Assembly (NCBI GenBank): GCA_002104935.1
Contig: MCGT01000008.1
Location: forward strand, 558,001-622,000
Length of the DNA: 64,000 nucleotides
Origin: Hesseltinella vesiculosa
Lineage: Eukaryota > Mucoromycota > Mucoromycetes > Mucorales > Cunninghamellaceae
Direction: 5' to 3'
Below the pieces are notes generated by a model. The model worked only from the letters and a program-made list of their open reading frames with translations, did not search any database and was not told the origin of the DNA. Positions within the stretch are counted from its first letter, which is position 1; every line of letters begins with the position of its first letter. The translations under genes were made by a program, and so were the position numbers. This document shows, one piece after another, positions 12,943-23,531 of this stretch.

Positions 12943-14646
12943 TCAGCAACTGGGTATCCCAGCGGTCCAGCCAGTAGGAGAGGTAGTCATTTGATGATTA
13001 CTTTGGTCATGACGTCTGTAAGCTTCATGATGATAATCAGGTACCACAAGCGAATCAGCACCGTTAGATGGGACAGAGCACGATTTGGGAACAGTGTTTG
13101 CACTTGAACGACGACGCTTGTCTTGGCCAATGCGCTGATGGGTCTTGAGATGCTGGCTGAGATTATCTGAGCGTGAGAACGTTTTGTGGCAGTTGGGAAA
13201 GGTGCAGGCAAAGGGCCGTTCCAAGGTATGAATGCGCATGTGTCTTTTCAAATGCTCAAGGCGTTTAAACCGCCGCTGGCATTGGCTGACGTGACAAACA
13301 TGGAGCTTTTGCTTATCCAAGGCACCGCCTTGCTTATTCATATCGCGTTGGTTCCCAGCCAAAGGTGAGCAAGAGCCTGTCGAGGATACAAGTGCGGTGA
13401 AATCCGAGTAACCGCCGTTTTCTTCATTGTCATATAAGCCTGAAGGGAAGGTGACATTGTGCATCGATAAAGGAGAGGCCAGTTGATCGTGGTTCAACAA
13501 ATTGGCCATGTCCGATTGCATTTGAGGTAATTCCATTCTAAAATAGGCTTGGCTATGACCATGGCCAGTTTCATCATGCATCTGCCAGAAAAGAAAAAAA
13601 AATGAGATGACGATGAAGGAGATAATGTGTGATAGTTTTACATCCAAACCACGATGGCCAAAAGACATGTCAAAGGAAGCCGGAGTGCATTGGTAGGTTG
13701 AAATAGGAGCAGTCATCATAAAGGGACGGTCATCTGATGGCGATGAAGAGGGCGAAGAGGCAGAATTGGAAGGTGACATGAAGTGAATGCCTGGGGTGTC
13801 TTCCGGGGTGCTATCTGGGCGGGGACAGATGCGCTGCTTGTTGGAGGAGCGCCGGCGGCCATGGTGACTAGCCCTTCTTATGTGGGTGCGGTAATGAGCA
13901 TGGAAGTTGTCAGAGCGACTGAAGCTCTTGCCGCAGTCGGCAAATGGGCACATGTGGGGCCGCTCGCCGGTATGGACAAGCATGTGACGTTTGAGGTGTT
14001 CGTAGCGCTTGAAGCTCCATCCACAGCGAGGGAATTTACAAATGTGCTTGTGCTGGGTAACGGGTGCGTGCTGGCAATGCTGTGAGCCTTGCAAGGAGCG
14101 AGGGCGTTTTGCCGAAGCAGACTCCATCATTGCTGATACGCCAGGTGGGTGATGCTGGTAAGTGTCAGGCGAGTCGGTGGCTGACAAGGGTGGAGAGGAG
14201 GTAGAATCGCCGGGCGGCATTTGGTCATGGAATGAATGGTCAAAGGGTTTAGGGTGATACTGGACCGAGATCGGAAACGAGGGCGAGGCAGGGAACAGCA
14301 TAGGAATGGATGGTGGAAGCACTGCATCAACAGCCATGGCAGAGCAGGAGCTACGACGGAATGCATCAGAGTCATGCAATAGGGGATGTGCATTGTAAGC
14401 AAATGGGCCTACATCTACAGAGAATTTCCTTTTCACATTCTCCAAGACGTTGGGTGGTGACACAACAGGTGTCAAGGGCGGAGACATGCCATGGCTGTAC
14501 AGCTGCATAGGCATATCATGCATAGATGAATCAAAGCTGGTTGGTGTGCAAGGAATGTCGTTTTCGTAACCAACTCCCTCAACATTTTCACGAGTAGATA
14601 TCGTAGAGATACTACGTTTTTCTGATTGAGTAATAAAATTTGACAT
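12943..14646 (-). CDS. C2H2 zinc-finger transcription factor with two pairs of fingers
   Basis: Start is the ATG at 14646 ([15 protein letters not shown]); the ORF is open further upstream only through a non-ATG codon. One intron of 60 bases (13641..13582, gtaaaa...ggcag) is in frame and free of stops, so retention would still give a full-length product; spliced length is about 547 residues. Two separate zinc-finger pairs are visible: [21 protein letters not shown] with [20 protein letters not shown], and [20 protein letters not shown] with [19 protein letters not shown]. The pairs resemble the fungal Msn2/Com2/Nsf1 class (FKR-EHLKRH then FSRSDNL). The rest is Ser/Pro-rich. The fingers must have arisen by internal duplication of a two-finger module. 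Function inferred: nuclear regulator; targets unknown. Confidence 0.9.
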   Translation of the reverse strand: MSNFITQSEKRSISTISTRENVEGVGYENDIPCTPTSFDSSMHDMPMQLYSHGMSPPLTPVVSPPNVLENVKRKFSVDVGPFAYNAHPLLHDSDAFRRSSCSAMAVDAVLPPSIPMLFPASPSFPISVQYHPKPFDHSFHDQMPPGDSTSSPPLSATDSPDTYQHHPPGVSAMMESASAKRPRSLQGSQHCQHAPVTQHKHICKFPRCGWSFKRYEHLKRHMLVHTGERPHMCPFADCGKSFSRSDNFHAHYRTHIRRASHHGRRRSSNKQRICPRPDSTPEDTPGIHFMSPSNSASSPSSSPSDDRPFMMTAPISTYQCTPASFDMSFGHRGLDVKLSHIISFIVISFFFLFWQMHDETGHGHSQAYFRMELPQMQSDMANLLNHDQLASPLSMHNVTFPSGLYDNEENGGYSDFTALVSSTGSCSPLAGNQRDMNKQGGALDKQKLHVCHVSQCQRRFKRLEHLKRHMRIHTLERPFACTFPNCHKTFSRSDNLSQHLKTHQRIGQDKRRRSSANTVPKSCSVPSNGADSLVVPDYHHEAYRRHDQSNHQMTTSPTGWTAGIPSC

Positions 14647-16721
14647 ACTGCGCAAGCACAAAAAATGTTAGAGCAAAAAGGGTCTGAAGGATGGGTTTGC
14701 AGAAAAAAAAAAAAAAAGAAAGTGAGAGAAAAAAGAGAGAGAATGAAAATGGCAGAAGAAAGAGAATACAAATAGAGAGATAAAAATAAGGGGCACGCCG
14801 CTATTTCGTGGACTGCCATCCCCCATCTTCTAGTCAAACTCCGCAATGCATAATAGAAAGTTGCGTAGTGACCAACTCGATAGATCAAAGAAACACGGAT
14901 TTTTCGTTTTCATTCGGATGATGCTCCTTCGATCTCCTCGTTTTTTTTTCTTTTTTTCTCCTTCGAAAAGAGCGTGTCTGAGCATCGACGTGGACGTTCT
15001 ACAGAGCATTCTGGTATTTTTGATCCCAGCTTAAAAGGAGACAAAAAAAAAAAAAAAAAAAAGAGGCTGTTCTAAAGAAAAACTAGGTCTTTCTCTAGTT
15101 TATTTCCCCTTCCCCGTTGGGCTCCAATAAGCATGCGATGCCTAACTCCTTATTGGGGATGCGAGCGACTCTTGTCACATTCCCCTTTCCCGTGCATTCT
15201 AGCTGTAAACTCATGGTGTCATTGGAGTCGAGAACTGAGCTTCACTGCCTTGTATTCAGTTTGGACATTGATTACTGCGCTGACCTCTCTCATCTACTCT
15301 TCTTGTTGAATATGAATTTCCATGTGTCAATCTACTCCCTCCCCGACACCAGCACCAACAAAAAAGGGAAACGGTGAAGCATTGGTGCCATTGTCATCTT
15401 TCAGGCAGCTTTATTCTTGTTCTTCTTTTCAATCGTCTCCTTTGTAGTTGACGTTGATGGTCGTAGAACCCTTTTTTAAGAAAGTCTCCCTGAACCTCGA
15501 GTATCATAAGGAGCTTCCTCGGCCAGTCTCGTGTTTTCACACCTCCCGTCACACTCCTTATTTTTTAAAAAGCATGGCGTGTTCATGGGATAAAACTAGG
15601 CCATCCTGTACGACATCCTCATTTTTGGCCAATGAACAGAGGGGGGGTGCCTCGTTCCACTTTTTTTTTTTTTTGTCAAAGAGAGGCCTGTCAAGTTTGC
15701 CTGTCATTGCATTCCTTGAAAAGAACTGACGAAAAAAAAACTGCTAATCTTGAAGAGCTCCATCAGAGTAAGGAGACCGAAATCGGCTCCGAAAAGGGTT
15801 ATTATTGGAGCTTAGTTTTGGCAATGCATTCATAATACATACCTCTAACCCACCACGTTGTTGAGTGGCCCGAGATCTAACCATGGCCATTTCTTTCCAC
15901 CTGCTAGCGGCCCGCAAAATCAGAGAAGCTGAGGTTTTTTTTTTCAAATCAGCCAGTTGTGCCAAAATTCTGAATGACCATTCTGAAACAAAAGCAACGA
16001 GAGGGCTTGCTTGTTGCCGTGATGCGGAAGTGAGTCGATTTGCCGAGTCACCCCGTCCGAAACCAGGTATGGCCAGCTCAACTTTGCTAAGCCACTACCG
16101 GCCCAATATGCGTCCATGTGCGTTTACTGTCGTATTCATTCTTTTTTTACGTAACCGTGACGCCCTGACTGAAAGGCAAGCCGGTTCAAGTCAGTAGTTT
16201 GCCTAGAAAACTCCCCCCCCCCCAGGCTGTTTTTTTTTTTTTTTTTTTTTTTTTGCCAAGACACATGAGGACAAATTTTATGAATGCCAAGTCACTTCAG
16301 GGAATGGTTTCAGAGGTTACGTGCTCCTCTTCTCTGATCTAATCTTACACGATTGGATGTTTGGATCGCATGGGTTACTGATTGTCCCAGGCGAAACGAA
16401 AGGCACTAAAGATGACGGGGGAATTGCCAAGGTTGGGTTTCAAACCCAGGTATCAATCTTTTTCGTAAAAGACTTGAATAAAAAAAAAAGTGCGCAGGTG
16501 ACTTGAGAGCATATGGGTCTTGAAAATACTCGCACACAGTGCAAATTTAGTAGTTGTATCATCGAGAAATTGCGTCAGGCACGGTGTCCTTGGTAATTTG
16601 TAAGGAGGAACGGCAATAATAAAAAAAAATCGATTGTAATCAATGACCGCCATCACCGATACAAATTTGCACCTTGACATCATTGGGGCAGTTTGAAAAG
16701 GCTTGCAAAGTGTAATAAAAT
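14647..16721. other. Long intergenic region without a supported gene
   Basis: About 2 kb between the C2H2 gene and the repeat-protein gene. It holds A/T homopolymers (14702-14717, 15044-15062, 15661-15674, 16229-16254) and a C10 run at 16213-16222. Short ORFs are interrupted by homopolymers and show no domains. It probably contains the promoter of the C2H2 gene and degraded DNA. Confidence 0.5.
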
Positions 16722-16729
16722 TATAAAAG
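16722..16729 (+). promoter_or_regulatory. TATA box of the secreted repeat-protein gene
   Basis: TATAAAAG lies 74 bases before the ATG at 16803, a usual spacing for a fungal core promoter. It suggests a strongly expressed or regulated gene. Confidence 0.6.
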
Positions 16730-16802
16730 AGGAGAGGTGGGAAGTCTGAAGTGTATTTTTTTCAAATTTTTACCACAAAACAAAATATAAACATATCATA
16801 AC

Positions 16803-17444
16803 ATGAAGCTCGTCTCTCTCTCACTCTTGGCCTTTGCTGCTCTGACACAAGCTGCCGTTATTGTCGGCAATGCTCAAGCCCCTGGACCCAACTTTGGTAA
16901 GAGCGCAAAACGAATATAAAGCACGTGGAACTTACCCCCCGGGGTTTTTTTTTTGTTAGTTGAAAAGAAACACCACAATGGTAGCTCATCAGCTGCTCCT
17001 GCACCCAGCGGGAGTAGTATCATTCATGTTTTAGCAGATGGCCCTGCTCCCCCTCCTGAACCTAGCAAGTCTCACAAGCCCAAGAAGCACAGTGGTAGCA
17101 AGCCTTGCGCATCAAGCACTGCAGCTTCTGGTGCCACCAACCCTCCTGCTGCCTCCAGCCCTCCCGCTCTTTTGCGTCGTGATGGACAAGTCGTAGATTC
17201 AGCTGCACCTCCCGCTCCCAGCAGCAGCAAGTCGCACAAGAAGAAACACAGCGGCAGCAAGTCTTGCGCATCAAGCACTGCAGCTTCTGGTGCCACCAAC
17301 CCTCCCGCTGCCTCCAGCCCTCCCGCTCTTTTGCGTCGTGATGGACAAGTTGTAGATTCAGCTGCACCTCCCGCTCACAGCAGCAAGTCTCATAAGAAGC
17401 ACAGCAGCAAGCCTCCTAAAGCCAGCCACACTTCTGCTGCCTAG
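16803..17444 (+). CDS. Secreted tandem-repeat protein, possible Kex2-processed precursor
   Basis: Two exons (16803..16896 and 16960..17444) give 192 residues. The N-terminus is a clear signal peptide (MKLVSLSLLAFAALTQA, cleavage expected before AVIVG). The mature part is rich in Ala, Pro, Ser, Lys and His. A 53-residue unit (159 bases, shift between about 17097 and 17256) is repeated almost exactly: it runs from GSK-C-ASSTAASGATNPP through PPALLRRDGQVVDSAAPPA to SSKSHKK. Each unit has one Cys and one dibasic RR site followed by DG, plus Lys-Lys sites. I know of no domain in it. It may be a cell-wall or secreted structural protein, or a precursor cut at the RR sites by Kex2 in the Golgi. TATA box at 16722. 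Confidence 0.85.
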
Positions 17445-17670
17445 ACTCTTGCGGATGTTATACAAGTCTTAGACCTTTGCGATGTTAAATAAGTCTCGAC
17501 GAATAATAGTAATAAAAATTGTAATAAAGAATGAATTCGCAATGACTACTGCTAAAAAAAACGGTGCTAAAAAGCGAAGGTGACACAAAAAGGAGGTCGT
17601 GTTTTAAAAAATCTGAAGGCGCGTCCCATCGGCCTCTTTTATTTCTTTTTAGTGAAAACAATTTACTATC

Positions 17671-19248
17671 ATGTCTCCTAAACGCAATAATACGCCTTCT
17701 CAACAAAACGATGGTGAACAAATAGTTCATGATCAATTTGCTACTGATGATGAGGATAACCAGGTCTGTCAAAGCTCGTTCTCCGTTTCTCAGTCGTTGA
17801 CCTCATCCTTCTCTGTCTGCTTCTTCAACGTGTAGGTGTATTACACTGATGTTGAAGAACTTCAGGTAAGACTAAAACCAAGAGTGACTTGACTGTAACC
17901 TTCATCTTTTCCTGCTTCTATACCTAGGCTCACGGTATCACAATGGTGGATATTAATAAGCTAAAAGGAGCTGGCATCCACACAATCAGCGTAAGCGGAA
18001 CTTGGACTTGGTTGGCTTCTGATTCTTTTTTAATTCAGGGTGTGCAAATGATGACCAAGCGTAGCCTGTGCAAGATCAAGGGACTGTCAGAGGGAAAAGT
18101 GGAGAAAATCAAAGAAGCTGCCAACAAGATCCAGGTACGGAAAAGCAATAAGCGTCATCAACTCTGACCAAAAAAAAAAAAAAAAAAAATGGGGGGGTTT
18201 TTTTAGGTGTCCAGCTTTGTAACAGGTTCCGAAATGATGGCACGTCGTGCGAATGTGATGAAGATCTCCACTGGCAGCCAGCAATTGGATAACCTGCTTG
18301 GAGGTGGCATTCAAACCATGGCCATTACTGAAGGTAGGTGCTGCGCACCAAGCATCAAACATGTCACACTCTTCTTTGCTTAGTGTTTGGTGAATACCGA
18401 ACGGGTAAAACCCAACTGGGTCATACTCTTTGTGTTCAAGCTCAGCTACCTCCTCAACAAGGCGGTGCCAATGGAAAAGCTGGTAAAAAGCATTGACAAA
18501 GCAAAAAAAAAAAAAAAAAAAAAAAACCCTATTCACCTTTGCCGCCTTTCGTCCCTATGATTTGATAGCCTACATCGACACCGAAGGCACATTCCGACCA
18601 GAGCGCATCCGGTCGATCGCTGAACGTTTTGGTGCGGACGGGGCCGTTTGCTTGGACAATTTGGTTGTGGCACGAGCCTGGAACAGTGAGCACCAGCAAG
18701 ACTTGTTGACGGACATCACGGCCCGATTTGCTGCTGAGGCCGGTGCTTATCGGTTGCTGGTGATTGACTCTATCATTGCTTTGTTTCGATGCGATTACTC
18801 TGGCCGTGGCGAGCTGGCCGAACGTCAGCAAAAACTCAACCAATTCCTGAACCGTCTCATCAAGATCGCTGAAGAATACAACGTAGCCGTCTACATCACC
18901 AACCAAGTGTCTGCTGACCCAGGTGGCAAGTAGACTTCCACTGAAGAAAAAAAAAAAAATAGGTGCACTTATGCATAACTAAATCCACGTCCACGTAGGT
19001 GGTATGGTGTTTGTGTCCGACCCCAAGAAGCCTGTCGGCGGTCACGTGTTGGCCCATGCGTAAGTGGCATGGTTATAGCTTGGAAATCTAACGACCCCCA
19101 TTGCCATTTCAGATCCACCACGCGTATCTATTTACGCAAAGGTCGAGGTGAAGAACGAGTAGCCAAGATTTATGACTCCCCTGAAGTTCCAGAGAGTGAA
19201 GCCAGCTTCACCATCACCAATGGAGGTATTGCCGACGCCAGCCTGTAA
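17671..19248 (+). CDS. DMC1: Meiotic recombinase Dmc1
   Basis: Nine phase-consistent exons (17671..17763, 17836..17865, 17928..17990, 18039..18134, 18207..18333, 18384..18482, 18569..18925, 18999..19059, 19113..19248) encode 353 residues. Domains: N-terminal HhH lobe ([21 protein letters not shown]-like [13 protein letters not shown]) then a RecA core with Walker A GEYRTGKT and Walker [29 protein letters not shown] and [13 protein letters not shown] are Dmc1-type; Rad51 has a different sequence after SGRGEL. Family role: forms ATP-dependent filaments on single-stranded DNA and carries out interhomologue strand exchange in meiosis. Intron 7 (18926..18998) appears to begin with GC rather than GT (gcaagt), the choice that keeps the expected PGxxM length. 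Human and plant Dmc1 are about 340 residues. Confidence 0.95.
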
Positions 19249-19352
19249 TAGCCTCCCCTCCCCTGCTTACTACAGCCCCCTTCTTCTTTGTACCGATCAC
19301 ATAGCCACGTAGTTCTTTCTTTCATCGAAATCAATGAATTTAAAAAAATAAA

Positions 19353-20109
19353 TCATTTATTCTTTCGTAAAAAGAGGTTTTTCCTATGGTTCTTGCGCGA
19401 TATTAATCTATTTTGGTAAATAAATGGAAAGGCTGGGACGTAAGCGAGCGCAGTCAGTATCATGATCAGAGCATAGTGCTTGTTGAGTTGGCGGGCAAGG
19501 GGCATGGCACAGTATGTTAGGTAGACTTCCAAACCAACACAAAGAGGTGACAGCAGGCGGAACCAGGAATTATAGATGGTTGTTAGCCATGGTCTGGGAC
19601 TGCCCAACAGATCACGAACGCAGTAGGCTTGATCCACCAAGTGGGACACGGACCACAAGAGCAGGACCAAACCATAAGCTGCTGACGCCTGGACTTCAGG
19701 AAATTTCACAATCACACCAAACATACACGCACAACGGATCAATTCTTGACCACATGCATGCCGATCTAGATTGTAATTCATCATGACCTGGACAACCGTC
19801 GTATACAATACAACACCTTGAATCGGCCCTTGCATCTGCGAGGGGATCCCCTGCCATCCGCCATCCACAATCAACCATTGATACACCACAATAACAAATA
19901 CGCCTACCCAAGCCAAGCAGATCATCGCATTCGTCATGGCAAACAAGTTGCGCTGGACAGGACTGAGCTCTGTGATAATGGGGGGAAAAAAGAGTGAGTT
20001 TGCATTGCCCATATGAAAGGACTGTAATTGGGCTCCATGTATTATTTTATCACTCATTACCAGGTTCTGGAACCTCCTTTTCCTGCTGCGATGATGATCC
20101 TTTATCCAT
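19353..20109 (-). CDS. Divergent PTPLA/HACD (3-hydroxyacyl-CoA dehydratase)-like membrane protein
   Basis: Two exons: 20109..20061 (MDKGSSSQQEKEVPEP) and 19969..19353; about 221 residues and several hydrophobic segments (MICLAWVGVFVIVVYQWL, AYGLVLLLWSVSHLV, YALIMILTALAYVPAFPFIY). The segment LLLWSVSHLVDQAYCV, the downstream SPLCVGLEVYLTYCAMPLAR and the terminal YVPAFPFIYQNRL follow the PTPLA order (WSVTE-RY, YPxGVxxE, P-FP-LY). Family enzymes such as yeast Phs1 dehydrate 3-hydroxyacyl-CoA in very-long-chain fatty acid elongation in the ER. Here the catalytic Tyr of YPxGVxxE aligns with Ser (SPLCVGLE) while the Glu is kept, and the usual E-RY motif is H-DQ. So it may be inactive or have another role. 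It ends in a Lys-rich tail. Confidence 0.7.
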
Positions 20110-20796
20110 CTGAGGCTCTATTAATAAATTTGGGTGGGGAGCAAAGAAGAAAAGCAGATGAATCCTGGGAAAAACATTGTGGCCCTTGGGTTTTGACTCC
20201 GCACCCAAAGCTTAATACTATTAAAGTTTTGAGCAAATTGGAAAGTTGAGAAACGCAGGCATCTGTGCACAAAAAAGGGCAGCGATCCTGCGTAATTCAA
20301 TTTGTCACGCAAGGTTTTGCACTTTATTGATAGAGTGCTTGAACAAACGTCGTGGGGGTAAATGGCATGTAGTAGCGGATTTTTTTTTTTTTCGTTCTCT
20401 GGAGGTATTGAGGCTCAAAAAAACTAAAATGGAGTCAAGTTGGCTGGGCAACCTCGACGAATTTACCTAGGACTGCATATTTCAGCATTAATGAGAACCA
20501 TTCAGCTCAGATGTGCTGTGCAGCAATTTTAGTGGTGGCAAATAAGAAAAAAAGCACCTTTGCATACGAGTACAAAGGGATGAGGCGCCAGGCGTCGTGG
20601 CGCAGACCAAACCAAATGGCGCCGAGTCCGCTTGCCAGCAGCTCAGAGCCTTTTTTTTTTTTTTTTTTTTTTTCTTTGCATTCTTGTTATTGCTTTTGTT
20701 ACCATCATTTACCGACTTTGTGGTTATTGTTGAGCCCTTCCTCTGTCTTGCTTATTCCCGTATGATCTCTGCTTTGGTATACTCAAATTAAAAAGT
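20110..20796. other. Divergent promoter region with a foldback-element remnant
   Basis: No gene seen. Around 20430-20490 the sequence agttggctgggcaacctcga matches the conserved core of the inverted-repeat family and marks an old fragment. T tracts lie at 20379-20392 and 20650-20673; the latter is about 120 bases before the Wee1-like start. Confidence 0.55.
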
Positions 20797-23030
20797 ATGA
20801 CTCAGGACATCAACAGCACTCGGCAAGTTCGATTTAGCTCTGATCAGCCCACAGTGTTTACATACGGCTATACATCTGACCATGACGAAGCTGCTGCGGA
20901 TGAATGCGATCAGCCTGACGAACTTGACCCTTGCTCACAGCTACCAGGCTCGCCATTACCTAGTGTGCTGGACAAAATCCTTGGTGGCGACGAATTGCCG
21001 GCTACGACGACTTCCTCTTGTCAGCACAAACGCCCTTTACATGATGACTCGACCTCCCAGCCTGAAGCTGGAGATACTGAATCACCACCACCTCAAGATT
21101 CCCATAAGCGATTACATCTAGACGTCCGCCCGTTGCCTATACCAGCGTCAAGCCCTTCATCGTCTGTACATAGCCCTTCCTCTCAAAATGACAACTTGCA
21201 CAGCAACAACAGCACGCCATCGCCAAACACCTTTACCGCACCCTTACCTACCCATCAACCAGCATCTTGGTCTGACCGTCTCGCTTCCAAACGACTTTCA
21301 CCTGACTCGCCTTTTTTCGATGGACCTACGGCTCTGCCTCTACTCAAAAGCGTTGACACCCAGGATGATTCGCAAAACGATACCCAGGACACCTGTGACC
21401 CTCCTTTCTTTTCTAACCGACCGCTGCAACGCTCCCTCCTTCCAGAATTTTTGCAACATTTGCAAGATCACACCAATGACACTGATCCTGAAGACGATGA
21501 CAACGACGCACTCTCTGATCTTGCCGAGCTCTCGGAATCCTTCCGTAAGAGCAAGCAACGCATTGTCGACAGCCTGTTTGCCGACGAAGAAGATTACAAT
21601 GACGCCGATTTTGCTTCAGCAAGTACTCGCTATACATCCTTGTTGGACGATGCGGACCACTCGGACGATGACGAGGAAGGCATCTACTCCTCGTCAGCCT
21701 TTAGCAGTTTGGCCGCGCCAAGATCAGGACCAGCCAACAGCTCCCTCAACGACGAAATTGACCAGTTCTTCTTCACCCCAACCACTTACGATTGTAGCAG
21801 CAGCAACTTTGATTATCATACCCCAAAACTCTCGATCGATGAACAGCAGCAGCGCTTCCTCCACTACGGTAAATCGCTCTATCTCACTGTTTGGCCCCAC
21901 TTCCTGAACATGGACTATTTTGACCAGCATGACGCCAAAGACCGCTCTCAAATCGACCCCGAGGACGACGACGTGTCCCACACTACGTTTGCTTATTTTG
22001 ACACCAAGTTCACTGTCATCGAAAAGCTCGGCTCTGGAGAATATGCTGATGTCTGGAAAGTCAAACCACGAGATTCTGAACAAGTCTATGCGGTCAAAAA
22101 ACTGAAAACTTCGTTCCAAAGCTTCACAGATAGGTAACGTGACCAAAAGAAAAGTAGCATTGGAAGAGAAATGAACCTCTTTACGCCAATTTTGACCAGG
22201 TGGCGGCAGCTGATGGAAGCAAGAAACATGCTGGCTGTCCAAGATTCACCCCATTGTATCCATCTTTTTAATGCTTGGGAGCAGAACGGATTTTTGTATT
22301 TGCAAATGGAGTTTGGGGTCATGAGGTAAAAAAGAAACCACTGTTGCCGGTGAGCCGACCCTTTTTTTTTTTTTTTTTCTTCGACATCCATAGTTTGGAA
22401 ACCTTTCTTGCCAATCAAACCACGGTTTCCTATGGGCCAGAAACTTGGACAACGCTCTTACAAATTGGCTTGGTGAGAAAGGGAAGGGAAGGAAAAGCGG
22501 CAGGCAACTGATCCCCCCTTTTTTTTTTCGCTGTTGAGCAGGGAATCCAAGCAATCCATGACGCTGGTGTAGCTCACTTGGATTTGAAACCAAGCAACAT
22601 TCTTGCAGATGAAGATGGTGTGTTAAAGATTGGCGATTTTGGGACGTCTATCCGGTGCCCTCTGGCACCAGAAGAATTCAAAGGCGAAGGAGACCGACAG
22701 TACATGGCACCCGATCTCATTCGTGATGAATATGGCAAACCAGCGGATATGTTTAGGTAAAGTGAGAAAAGAAGAAATGGGCTTGAGCTCACCCTTTTAT
22801 TCTTGGTTGGCAGCTTTGGGTTGATTGTTTTCAAAGTCACCACCCTGATCGATCCACCCGACGATGGCGAAGAATGGGAAATGATCCGCCTGGGCGACTT
22901 TTCCAACTACGACAAAGCGCTGCGCAAGGTGCCTTGGAAATTCCGTGAAGTGATGAAAGGGCTCCTTGAACCCCAACCGTCGGATCGATGGGCCATTGAA
23001 ACTTTTTTGGCGGGTGTGCCGGCTCAATAA
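20797..23030 (+). CDS. SWE1: Wee1/Swe1-type CDK-inhibitory protein kinase
   Basis: Five exons (20797..22133, 22200..22325, 22394..22472, 22542..22756, 22814..23030) give 657 residues. The first 400 residues are acidic, Ser/Pro-rich and disordered, typical of Wee1 regulatory regions. The kinase domain begins at FTVIEKLGSGEYADVWKV (Gly loop), with the ATP Lys in YAVKKLK, catalytic loop HLDLKPSNI, metal-binding GDFGTSI and RQYMAPDLI in the activation segment. HLD(L/V)KP and the acidic activation segment are Wee1-like. Family role: phosphorylates the inhibitory Tyr of Cdk1 in the nucleus to hold cells before mitosis. The domain is short, ending soon after a DRW motif. Identity as Wee1 versus a Mik1 paralogue is open. 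Confidence 0.88.
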
Positions 23031-23035
23031 TAAAA

Positions 23036-23491
23036 ATGTGCAACCTGTCCTTGATGACTCCGCCCTTTTTCTCACCAATGATTGATCAAAAGCATGTGTA
23101 TACGAGCCATGTTTTGGTGCAAGGATTCGATTGCGTGCTGTTTCTCTTCTTCCCAGACCTGATCGTGGACACCCATGGCGATAGTACTCTACAGTTTCTC
23201 ATTCGGTCCATCGGCATTGTCCTAGCGCCTTATACACTACTGATCCACTGTTCCAAACACCTCTCCATCCTCGATCCAATGGGCCGCAGCGTTGCCCTTA
23301 GCTTCGTTGCCTTTCATAGTCTCTCATCCCTCTTGGTCTTGGACGACATCTTGCGTGGTCATGTATTTCCTTGGCGGTATCTTGGGTTCCTCTTTCATTT
23401 CACATGGACAGCCCTCACATGTGCAAACATGATGTTACCTTCATCAACATCGCAACAGTCAAAAAAGCTCACAGAGACATCGAGACATTAA
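23036..23491 (+). CDS. Small membrane protein of unknown function
   Basis: An intronless ORF of 151 codons begins only 5 bases after the Wee1 stop; later in-frame ATGs at 23054 and 23078 (MIDQKHVYTSHVLVQGFDCV) are equally possible starts and would leave some room for a 3' UTR. Three or four hydrophobic segments are visible (CVLFLFFPDLIV, IRSIGIVLAPYTLLI, ALSFVAFHSLSSLLVLD, YLGFLFHFTWTALTC). The spacing suggests either overlapping transcripts or a bicistronic-looking arrangement. I do not recognise the family. Confidence 0.6.
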   Translation: MCNLSLMTPPFFSPMIDQKHVYTSHVLVQGFDCVLFLFFPDLIVDTHGDSTLQFLIRSIGIVLAPYTLLIHCSKHLSILDPMGRSVALSFVAFHSLSSLLVLDDILRGHVFPWRYLGFLFHFTWTALTCANMMLPSSTSQQSKKLTETSRH

Positions 23492-23531
23492 AATCAATAA
23501 ATCAACACCATGGGTCGACCGATTTTTTTAT

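Noticed and set aside
16140..16210. tRNA-like ggttcaagtc motif
   Set aside because: It resembles a T loop, but no acceptor stem, D arm or anticodon arm could be paired around it.
17062..17367. 101-codon minus-strand ORF across the secreted repeat gene
   Set aside because: Antisense shadow of the repeat; the plus-strand frame has the signal peptide, intron and TATA box.
18087..18906. Minus-strand ORFs across DMC1
   Set aside because: They cross DMC1 exons and introns and lack any domain.
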